From contig CM030937.1 in NCBI GenBank assembly GCA_018136815.1, positions 5,756,526 to 5,820,525 of the forward strand: a stretch of DNA of 64,000 nt. The letters are read 5' to 3'. The number at the start of each line of letters is the position of its first letter. The first letter of the stretch is position 1. Made by a program: the position numbers and the translations under genes. Shown here in pieces: positions 53,481 to 61,193 of this stretch. The DNA is from Isochrysis galbana. Lineage: Eukaryota > Haptophyta > Isochrysidales > Isochrysidaceae. The notes under the pieces are model-generated. The model was given only the letters and a program-made list of their open reading frames with translations, had not been told where the DNA came from and ran no database searches.

Positions 53481-54581
53481 TTCGCGCCAATGCCGATATT
53501 CGACAAGATGTGCGAGGCTGGAGAGGGCAACTCGCTCGGCCACTAGGGCAGCATATCTTGATTTGACGTCGTTTGCTGTCACTAGTTGAAAGGGATGAAA
53601 AAAAAGACCATGCCGTCCGCCCGGTCGTGGTGCCAAATTAGCCGCTCTAGCCCTTGGTGACTAGTGGTCAACGTAAACGTCTTGAGTTTTGTGATACGTT
53701 CGTACACATTTAAGTGCAAAATTATGAGCTTGACTTATGGTCCAGTGTGCATAGAACCACGCCTTGTAGACCCAGTGAGTTGGCGTCCAAGGTTTCCTCG
53801 TCATTCCATGCTTGTGCCCCGCATGAAGAGCCTCACTAAAAATATACCGGAGGGGGGCCCGACTGTATTTCGCGCACCGTCTTCGAAGGCCTGAAATTCG
53901 GTATTTTTCGAAAATTTCGCCGGAGAACCCCCAATTTTTTTTGCTGATCCATCCTACCGGAACCTATAGGGAGCTTATTTTGCCCTTCATTCATCCATTG
54001 TAGCTGGTGCCCTCCGCACCCGCATAGTGAGTGACCGGGCTAGTAGAGACGGGGAGACCTGGACCTAGTAGGTAGTAGGTGTGTAGCCCAGAATCTTCAG
54101 ATGTTTTTTTTCTTGTTCTCTTTCCCCCTTCTCTGTTCGGTTCCCTCTCTTCCAGTTGGTTCCTAATGCTTTACGGCTAGGCGCGCGTCCCCCCCCCCCC
54201 TATACCAGCAGGTTGAGGTTGAGGGGACTGGGACTGGGCTTTCGGCTTGATGCTTGATGGCACCAGGGGGTGGATCAAGGTCGACCGGTCCTGAGCTAGT
54301 CGACCGGCCTAAGTCATACATCCGAGCTAGCCCGCTATCTCCCCACAGCCCTTCCCACCAGACATAGCCGTGTTGAGCACGCAGCACGGTCACCGACGCC
54401 AAACCCCAAGCGCAGTAGGTTTTAGAGAGGAGTTAGCCTTTTCAGCGACCCGTAAACCGTAAAATCATCACCCCAAAATCCCTCGGTTGCACCGCGCGCG
54501 CGCGGCTGCCCGCTTCTCGCTCTCTTCCATCTGCTCGCTCCCCGGCTTTTGCCCCTGCCGCCCCCCGCATCGCTTTTCTCG
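53481..54581. other. Intergenic, transposon end and no gene
   Basis: 53895-53990 ('ggtatttttcgaaaattt', 'agggagcttatttt') matches 15650-15740, another dispersed repeat. 54085-54112 is the LINE-family 3' terminus 'cccagaatcttcagatgttt' with a T run. The rest is unremarkable. Confidence 0.55.
53884..54020 (+). repeat. Dispersed repeat, partner of 15640-15800
   Basis: Shared order with 15640-15800: 'ggtatttttcgaaaattt', 'tttgctgatc', 'tatagggagcttattt', 'tccatt' and 'ggtgccctcc'. About 130 bp, moderately diverged, same orientation. Unknown family. Confidence 0.7.
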
Positions 54582-56870
54582 ATGCTGTCGGGCCGGCTGG
54601 GTCTGGTGCTTCTCGTGCTCTGCGCGCTCCTCCTCTGGATCTCCGGCAGGATGCAGCAGCAGCAGCCGCGGTCGCGACTTGAGCGCCTCTCACCCGCCAG
54701 GACGCCGATCGGCCAGTCAGCAGGCTCGCTCGAGGAGGACGAGGTATCGCTGGGCGCCGAGAGGGCGCGCCTTGCATGGCGACGTGAGCGCCGCCGCGCG
54801 CGCACAGACCCCCAGCGTGCCGGCGCGGACCAAGCAGCCGACCCAAGCCTTGCGCCGATCGTTGCCAATGCTCTGCGTACAGTGCACACGCACTCTGAGA
54901 GGCACGAGCCTGCTGTCGTTCCTCTGGCGCGTGCGGAGGCATCGCGATCGCTACCGGTGGATAGATTACCGCGCTCGTGCTCAATAGGATGTGTGGAGAA
55001 TGGCGGCGTTTGCAACGCCGAGTTAGGCCGTTGCGATTGTCCGCCCTTTGTTGGCGGCAATGACTGCTCGCAACCACTGCTCCCCGAATGCGCGGCACTG
55101 GTGGGGATGCGCCAGAAACGCGGGGCTCTCGTTGCGTCTCCCTGTCTGATCGACGGTGCCGCACGGGCACCAGTTTCGTGCGAGTGCCTCATGGGATGCG
55201 AAGCGATGGGCATCATGGGGGTGCGAGAGTGCTATGTCATGGACACGGCCAATTCCACAACGATGAAGTGGGTGCGGCAACAGCATGGCATGAGGGGGCT
55301 CGAGGCCAATCTCGAGTATTTTGGCGTCGCGTTGAAGATGGCGGACGCCGAGTCCGCCGCCAAGTGCTCCGGTCACGGGGTCTTTGCCCCCCCGATGCCG
55401 CGCTCTGGCCCCCCTTTGGCGTCACACTCGCCAAAGTGCATATGCTACCCGGGTTGGACGGGCGCGTCTTGCGAGCGCTCCTCTGCGATGATCGATACCG
55501 GGTTTTGCCTCAATTCTTGCAGTAACCGAGGGAAATGTTTTCGGAACTGGTGTCAGTGCGACAAAGGCTTCTATGGCATAGACTGCTCCCTTGGAAGCGC
55601 ACCTTCAGGCTCACCTGCGCCGCAGCTACCACTGCCGATTGGGGCACAAGACGGGCGATGGGCAGCAGGAGCACCGCGAGTATATGTTTATGAGCTGCCA
55701 CCCATGTTCAATAGCTGGTTACAGGCGGGCTCCCACGGCTGGTGGCAGGACATGGACTTGTGGGGTGAGGATGTGGTTATCCACCGCCGCATGCTTCGGT
55801 CCACATATCGCGTGACAGACCCCGAGAAGGCCGACTGGTTTTTAGTACCCATCCATGTTTCCTCTGGAATGTGGCAGCTGAATTGGGGGTTCCGTGACTT
55901 GCTTCCCACTGGGGTGCGCGTGCACACGGCGCTGCTTACTTACCTGAGAGCCACGTGGCCTTACTTTGATCGCAAGCAGGGAGCTGACCACCTCTGGGTG
56001 TTTGGGCACGATCAGGGCGCATGGCGGATCCGGGCGAAGCTCCCCGCCCTCGCTCCGAGTGTGTTCATCAACGTGTTTGGTGCGCAGCCCGCGCAGCGAG
56101 GAGGCCACAAGCCCGGTCACGATATTGTCTGTCCCCCCGTGCTCTACGCGGGGGTGCCATTGGGGCTGCTCAACCACGCGGGGCGCGAGACAGTTGCGAA
56201 CCCACCGCTCGCCTTCTTTCAAGGCAAGCTCAACCTTCATATACCGTATGAGTACTCCTTTGGTGTGAGACAGGGGCTTTACAAAGCCTTTCGCACTACA
56301 GGGCGCATTCTCGTCCGCGAGGGCCACGAGGCCAAACGGGAGAGATACTTCGAGCTGATGTCTACCTCCAAATTCTGCATTGCAGCCGCCGGCTTCGGCT
56401 TCTCAACGCGCGTATATGAGGCGGCGACGGCCGGGTGCATCCCGCTCATCATGATGGACGGGGTCGAGTCGGCGTACGAGGAGCTGCTGCCGTACCACAG
56501 CTTCGCCGTGCGCTTCAACGACTCGCTCCGGCAAATGCTGCAGCTCGAGGCCATTTTGGATGCGGTGCCAATGCCCACGGTGGCTACCATGCGCGCGCAG
56601 CTTCGTTGCGCCTGGCCGAGATTCTTGTGGTTGAGACACGACGAGAGTGCGGTCTTACCATTGCCTGACCAGCACAAGCTGCTCCGATTTGACGCCTTTG
56701 AATCGCTCATGTGGACCTTGCGCAAGCGGCTGCGGGGCGATATTGACGGCCCGCCCGACTGGGACCAAGGGTGCGCCGCGATTCGGGACTACTTCACACA
56801 TCCTCCAAAGGGGTCTCCAAGGAATGGGTGGGCCCCATGGGCAAATTGGAAAGATTTGCCGCCTTGGTGA
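54582..56870 (+). CDS. Exostosin-family glycosyltransferase with EGF-like modules
   Basis: A GT47/exostosin-type glycosyltransferase, predicted to be a Golgi type II membrane protein acting on cell-surface polysaccharide. One exon, 762 residues from ATG 54582. Residues ~6-21 ('LGLVLLVLCALLLWIS') are the membrane anchor. A stem follows. One EGF-like module is at ~133-165 ('CVENGGVCNAELGRCDCPPF'), and two more are at ~262-345 ('CICYPGWTGASCE' and 'CSNRGKCFRNWCQCDKGFYG'). The exostosin domain spans ~370-700: 'PRVYVYELPPMFNSWL', 'YRVTDPEKADWFLVPIH', 'GADHLWVFGHDQGAW', and 'SKFCIAAAGFGFSTRVYEAA' followed by 'GCIPLIMMDG'. The last block is the conserved nucleotide-sugar site. EGF modules upstream of the domain are common in algal members. 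Sugar specificity cannot be told. Confidence 0.9.
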   Translation: MLSGRLGLVLLVLCALLLWISGRMQQQQPRSRLERLSPARTPIGQSAGSLEEDEVSLGAERARLAWRRERRRARTDPQRAGADQAADPSLAPIVANALRTVHTHSERHEPAVVPLARAEASRSLPVDRLPRSCSIGCVENGGVCNAELGRCDCPPFVGGNDCSQPLLPECAALVGMRQKRGALVASPCLIDGAARAPVSCECLMGCEAMGIMGVRECYVMDTANSTTMKWVRQQHGMRGLEANLEYFGVALKMADAESAAKCSGHGVFAPPMPRSGPPLASHSPKCICYPGWTGASCERSSAMIDTGFCLNSCSNRGKCFRNWCQCDKGFYGIDCSLGSAPSGSPAPQLPLPIGAQDGRWAAGAPRVYVYELPPMFNSWLQAGSHGWWQDMDLWGEDVVIHRRMLRSTYRVTDPEKADWFLVPIHVSSGMWQLNWGFRDLLPTGVRVHTALLTYLRATWPYFDRKQGADHLWVFGHDQGAWRIRAKLPALAPSVFINVFGAQPAQRGGHKPGHDIVCPPVLYAGVPLGLLNHAGRETVANPPLAFFQGKLNLHIPYEYSFGVRQGLYKAFRTTGRILVREGHEAKRERYFELMSTSKFCIAAAGFGFSTRVYEAATAGCIPLIMMDGVESAYEELLPYHSFAVRFNDSLRQMLQLEAILDAVPMPTVATMRAQLRCAWPRFLWLRHDESAVLPLPDQHKLLRFDAFESLMWTLRKRLRGDIDGPPDWDQGCAAIRDYFTHPPKGSPRNGWAPWANWKDLPPW

Positions 56871-57526
56871 CGGCTTTCGCCTCTGTACTGCCTACGGTCT
56901 GTGCGTTTTCACATCAGCACGTACCCTGAAGCAGAGCCGAGTGAAGCGGGCTAGGAGCACAAATATGGCTACAATCGTGGGTGGTCAGATGAGGGGTGGA
57001 TAAACGATTTCCGCCCACCTTATGTTCTCCCATCAAAGGCTGTCAAGAAGTATGATGTAGTTGTTGATTCCCTGTGTAGTGTGCAGCTACTGTATCGCTA
57101 CAAGAAGATAAAAATGCCAGCCCAAGCCCTGACACCCCACAACTTAGTGTGCAAAGGTATTGAACTGTGTGGGTCGTCAGCCGGTTCCCCATGGCTCGCC
57201 TGGGCGCGCTTTTGAAGTCCAGGGCTGCCGGTGTGAGAAGTTCGAGTGCGCTCAATTCCCATTCCACAACAGCTCGCTTACTCACGTACCATACGAACTC
57301 AATCTCCACAAATCATCTCTTATGATTACCTTCAATCCTCTCATACCGAAATCGATGTATACCTCCATGATTTATACTCGACAACTAACCTAACAAATCA
57401 ACAGCCGATAGTCAACCAACAGCTGTCCACCATCATCCACATGCAATCCTGCCTCTGCTCACAGCTCGCAGTCTAGATCAAGACGAGCGGCCAAAGCTGC
57501 CATGGATGCTGCTTATGGTCAACCAG
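56871..57526. other. Intergenic, no feature seen
   Basis: Convergent 3' flanks of the exostosin gene and the minus-strand small gene. Repeated 'tcaacc', 'aacaac' and 'ccaaca' motifs at 57390-57440; nothing else. Confidence 0.55.
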
Positions 57527-57938
57527 TCAGGTCGTACCCATACCTTCAGCCTCTCGATTACTATTACCGGGGAGAGAATCCAGCATTCCCTGCAGGTGCT
57601 TCCGTGTCAACTCGGACCGTAGTGCCAGCAGCTGCAGCCGATCGCGCGACGTGCCGACTGTTTGGTCTCGGTGCACAGTCTCGCTCCGGCGCGCGATCTC
57701 CTCCTTCAATTTGGCGTGTGCAGCCTGACGGCATTGAGGGCAAAGGTGAGACTTTCACTGTGGCGTATATGGGCAAGTTCAGAGCAAAGGAACCCACCGA
57801 GAGCGAGGTCACGAAGCGCTCGGAGGTCTGGTTAAGCGCTGCTACGTCAATATCGCCGATCTGCGATTCAACCTGCGCCACCGCCGCGACTGCCGCCTCG
57901 AGAGTCTCTAAGATGTGCTCAGAGGCCGTGAGAGGCAT
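57527..57938 (-). CDS. Small coiled-coil protein, two exons
   Basis: The minus strand from ATG 57938 reads 'MPLTASEHILETLEAAVAAV' and on to 'LNLPIYAT' at 57759. The same helical style resumes in another frame at 57724 ('AAHAKLKEEIARRSETV') and runs to a stop at 57527, giving 125 residues. Joining them needs an intron of only 34 bases (57725-57758, gt...ag, phase 0), which is extremely short; a frameshift is the alternative. The protein looks like a small subunit of a larger complex (a four-helix or coiled-coil adaptor such as Mediator or BLOC subunits), but I cannot place it. A diverged module core lies ~106 bp upstream. Confidence 0.45.
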
Positions 57939-58043
57939 GGCCTCCCTGCCGCGTCGTGCGTTCTCGCGCCCTCGCTCGCACACGCACTACTTTACTACTC
58001 CTAGGAGTAGCTCTACTGCCAATTCACACGCAGAAAGCATAGT

Positions 58044-58090
58044 GTCAGAGTTTTCTTGTTGTCCAAGTATAATCCTAGTGGTCAGCGCAC
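58044..58090 (-). promoter_or_regulatory. Upstream module copy C, core only
   Basis: The reverse complement reads 'ccactaggattatacttgga' then 'caacaagaaaactctgac', against 'gcactaaggttatactaaca' and 'caacaataaaactctgac' in copy A. It ends ~106 bp before the ATG at 57938. Only the 40 bp core is present, without the distal ~120 bp. That points to the core as the functional part, if there is one. Confidence 0.45.
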
Positions 58091-58308
58091 GAGGCGCTGG
58101 GCGAAGGACCCCCTAAACAATGCTCGCGCTTCTCGCAGGGCCTATGCCTGAGGAACAAACGGGGCGTCCGCTGCAACCTCTCACACGACGTCCCAGGGGC
58201 GTGGATCGACAACAAGTGCACCATCCACTGCCGCCTCCACCTCCACCCGCACACAGCACAAGAAGATCCCAGGGGCCAGGGGTCTGCCTAAACGGGCCAG
58301 CATGGAAC

Positions 58309-58440
58309 TAAGTTTATACTTAGTTTGCCCATGGGGGGGCACGAGCTCCCCCCTCTCTCCACTCCTCCCCTGCCGTAGGGGAGGAACCACTCATGCTCCT
58401 GGCATGCCTGATGGCTTGCTAGTTGCTAGGATAAACCTTT
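58309..58440 (+). repeat. Dispersed repeat with palindromic start
   Basis: Starts 'actaagtttatacttagttt', then 'gcccatgggggggcacgagc' and 'tctctccactcctcccctgc', the same order as 25782-25960. Confidence 0.75.
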
Positions 58441-58789
58441 TAATAGTCTCACCGCACACGCGGCCGTGGACCCTCTACTTTCTACTCACGTAGGAAAACT
58501 TACTACACCCCCACTCCCCCGGCCCTTCTCCCCCCGCCATAAGGCGACTCCCCCCGTGCACTACTAGGGGGATAGGGGTGAAGGGCTTAGATATGGTCCG
58601 GTGGCCCGCGCCTCCCCCCGGTGATCTTTCCCCCCCTTCCTCCTGTGTCTCCGAGTGGGCGGCCGACTCTGTCCCGACTTATCCTGTAAATAGGTGCGGG
58701 ACTTACCAATTTTTCGGTGGGCGGAGCTCTCGCTCCGCCCACCCCCTTCTCCGCGCTCTCTCTCCCCTCTCCTGCGGCACGCGCGATGG

Positions 58790-58935
58790 CGCGCTTGCGG
58801 CAGGCCTCCAGCTGCCCTCTGGCGTCCCCTGGAGGCTCCTGGAGGCCAGCTCAGGGGGCAGAGGAGGCTGGGGCTGGGCCCAGGCCTCCCCTGCCTCTCC
58901 CTCGCTGGCGCTCCTGAGCCTCTGGGGGCCCCACG
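58790..58935 (+). repeat. GC-rich dispersed repeat, third copy
   Basis: 'ccagctcagggggcag', 'gaggctggggctgggccc' and 'cctgcctctccctcgctggc' match 2036-2140 and 24715-24800. Flanked at the right by 'ctgtctgcctgtcgaccagg', which is shared in inverted form with ~15370-15395. Confidence 0.7.
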
Positions 58936-59269
58936 CTGCACCTGTCTGCCTGTCGACCAGGGGGGGAGGGGGGGTTGGAGCAATGGGCTGGCCACGAGGG
59001 GCCAGGATGGGCGAATTAGGCGAGCGTGTGGGGAAGGGAGTGGGTCAGCAGGGCAGTGGCCTCCTGGCAAGCCATCAGGCGTGCCAGGAAAAAAAAAACC
59101 TTCTAATATTCTTACCGCACTCGCGGCGAATGGAACCACTACCCATTACAAGTAGCACGTAGCATACTCTCTACCATGAATATCTTTGCCCATTGGTGCC
59201 CTGGCATCCGCTGGGCGCGCTCTGAGAAGGCAAGGGTGTTCGTTAGATCAAAGCTTCCAATCGAGAGGG

Positions 59270-59560
59270 ATCGTAGTCGGCCGTGTGTGGCGCCGTCAAC
59301 TACGCTGACGTCACCCGGCCGAATGGGCCGGAGTGCCCAACTTTCACACGCGATCGGGCGCGCTGCCGGCGCTTTCTCGGCCATCCACTGAGATAGAATA
59401 CCCCACTAAGCATCATATCAGAATATGCCGCCCTAGCAGCCACGCCAAACGCCGCCGCCGCCCGCGCGCATCGCGCCGTAGTCGGCCGTGTGTGGCGCCG
59501 TCAACTACGCTTACGTCACCGGCCGTACGGGCCGGAGTGCCCAACTTTCGAACGCCAGCG
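59270..59560 (-). repeat. Two inverted units related to the satellite
   Basis: 'ggccggagtgcccaacttt', 'gcgcgctgccggcgctttct' and 'tatgccgccctagcagccac' are reverse complements of the satellite at 51995-53480. Two units stand in tandem ~188 bp apart and end at 'gtgagaattc'. This shows that the repeat also exists outside the array. Confidence 0.8.
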
Positions 59561-59595
59561 GGCGCGCTTGGTGAGAATTCTTGCTGAGGATGCTC

Positions 59596-60054
59596 TTACG
59601 CTGCCCCGGTGCCAACGAGTTCGCGAACGCGATGCACTTGGCGACCGTTCGGTAGATGGCACAGGAAGTCCTGCGGAAGCAGCGCAGCGCGCCAAGACGG
59701 CTGTATTGCAATGCTCGCCACGATTCCCGAGCGCGCGGTTGGGTAGTCTGCGGGGTTGGGAGGCAGCGTACCAATATACTGGATGGGGTTCTGCGCGTAG
59801 GAGCGCGTAGGCAAGCCGGTGTCATCCTCCTCAGGTTGGGGCTGGAAGTGGTGTGGTGTGGGGCTGGCGGCCATGCTGCGTGGGCAGGTGAAGCAGAAAT
59901 CGGCCGAGTGCGGTGGCATGAAACGCCGGTGAGACCGCCGACCGGTGTACTCGGACCATTTAGTCCGAACACCATCGACAAGGGGGGGCTGACCACCGCC
60001 GTGCTCTTGCTGGAGCGCGGCGAAGGTCGGCCTGTCAGGCGGGTCGGTCGCCAT
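59596..60054 (-). CDS. Hypothetical small protein, weak
   Basis: A minus-strand frame of 152 codons from ATG 60054 ('MATDPPDRPTFAALQQEHGG') with a balanced composition, in contrast to the surrounding low-complexity frames. It contains 'SADFCFTCPRSM' but no recognisable domain. A plus-strand frame overlaps it fully, so strand choice is not secure. Confidence 0.3.
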   Translation of the reverse strand: MATDPPDRPTFAALQQEHGGGQPPLVDGVRTKWSEYTGRRSHRRFMPPHSADFCFTCPRSMAASPTPHHFQPQPEEDDTGLPTRSYAQNPIQYIGTLPPNPADYPTARSGIVASIAIQPSWRAALLPQDFLCHLPNGRQVHRVRELVGTGAA

Positions 60055-60331
60055 CGCTCTGCCTCGGATTCGGAATCGAGCGGGGAGAGAGACGAGGGGA
60101 AATCTTCCCCCGGTCCGACGATAAAAAAATGTGGGCCTCCGGATCAACAAGAGTTTTTTTTTCAACCCACTCTCCCCCACCTCTACCAGCGCCAGGTCGC
60201 CCCGACCTGGCGCCAGGTCGCCAGACCCGGCGCCAGACCTGGCGGAACAACTTCCGCCGCGCACATGTGAGCCTCTTCCGAGGCACCGCCGCACCGCCCC
60301 CACCCCCAGCGGTAGCACCCCCCGTTTCCTG

Positions 60332-60403
60332 GGCTGCATACTGGCCCCGCGCGCTACAGAGCGCCCGTTGGGGGCGGGCTCCCCGCGGGGCCAGTATGCA
60401 GCC
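60332..60403. repeat. Perfect 20 bp inverted repeat, 32 nt loop
   Basis: 'ggctgcatactggccccgcg' at 60332-60351 is the exact reverse complement of 60384-60403. The loop is GC-rich. It could form a stable cruciform or an RNA hairpin. It lies 790 bp upstream of the helicase ATG. Confidence 0.9.
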
Positions 60404-60882
60404 GGCGGGGTGCCCGTGTGACATTTTTGGCGACTGCCTGTTGGCTTTTCCTCCGGCTAAACGCCTCCCAACGGCCCCCCCTCGCTCCCTCCCCTCACTC
60501 GGGGCCACGCCCTACCTCGCCCTCTCTCTCTCCTCTCCACTCTCCACTCTCTCCTCTCTCCTCTCCACTCTCTCCTCTAAGCCTCTCTTCTCTCTCATCA
60601 AGTCTTTCTCTCCCTTCCCTTCTTCTGCGGCTCGACACCTGCCTAGGGCGCGAGGCCATCATCATCACCTCATCGTCGGCGAGGCGCCCCCGCGCGCAGC
60701 TTCCTTCTCTCCCCCTCCCTCTCCTTCACTCCCTATCTCATCTCTCTCCTCCCCCTCTCTTCTGTCCTCTTCTCCGCCTCTCGCCCTTCCTTCCCCCCGC
60801 CAGCTGCCCCTCCGCCCCGCACTTCTCCCTCACTGACTCTCCAAGTCTCTTTTGTCCTCCGGACACCTCCTCCCGCGCCCCT

Positions 60883-60930
60883 CCTCTCTCTCTCTCTCTC
60901 TCACCCTCTCTCTCTCTCTCTCCCTCTCTC

Positions 60931-61002
<72 letters not shown>

Positions 61003-61060
61003 TCTCTCTCTCTCTCTCCCTCTCTCTCTCTCTTCTCCCCCCCCCCCCCCCCCCTCTCTC
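60883..61060 (+). repeat. (CT)n microsatellite with C run
   Basis: Almost pure CT for ~150 bp, then a run of 17 C. It lies within 320 bp of the helicase start codon. Confidence 0.95.
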
Positions 61061-61193
61061 TCGCAGCGCGCGCGCGCCACCTCGCCCCCCCCCGCCTCTC
61101 CCCTCTCTCTCGCGCGCGCCCCCTCTCGCCCGCACTCCCCCGCCGTCAGCCGTCCCTCTGCCCCATCCATCCCCACCCACACTCGCGCACGGG

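Larger units (their letters stand above)
58091..59595. other. Intergenic, mosaic of dispersed repeats
   Basis: 58309-58440 is the family with the palindromic start 'actaagtttatacttagtt'. 58790-58935 is the GC-rich family. 58925-59095 is an inverted piece of the 15180/25860 family. 59270-59560 holds two satellite units. No gene recognised. Confidence 0.6.
60055..61193. other. Upstream region of helicase gene: inverted repeat and CT tracts
   Basis: 60190-60245 has nested 'gcgccaggtcg' and 'cgacctggcg' inverted repeats. 60332-60403 is a 20 bp perfect inverted repeat. 60490-61130 is ~640 bp of almost unbroken pyrimidine, including (CT)n blocks at 60883-61035 and a C run at 61038-61054. No gene. 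Confidence 0.7.

Noticed and set aside
57502-58116. 204-codon plus-strand frame
   Set aside because: It is antisense to the two helical minus-strand exons, which have a more protein-like composition and a module core placed upstream.
60852-61193. In-frame extension upstream of the helicase
   Set aside because: It encodes only SLSLSP repeats from the CT tract; the first ATG at 61194 begins ordinary sequence.
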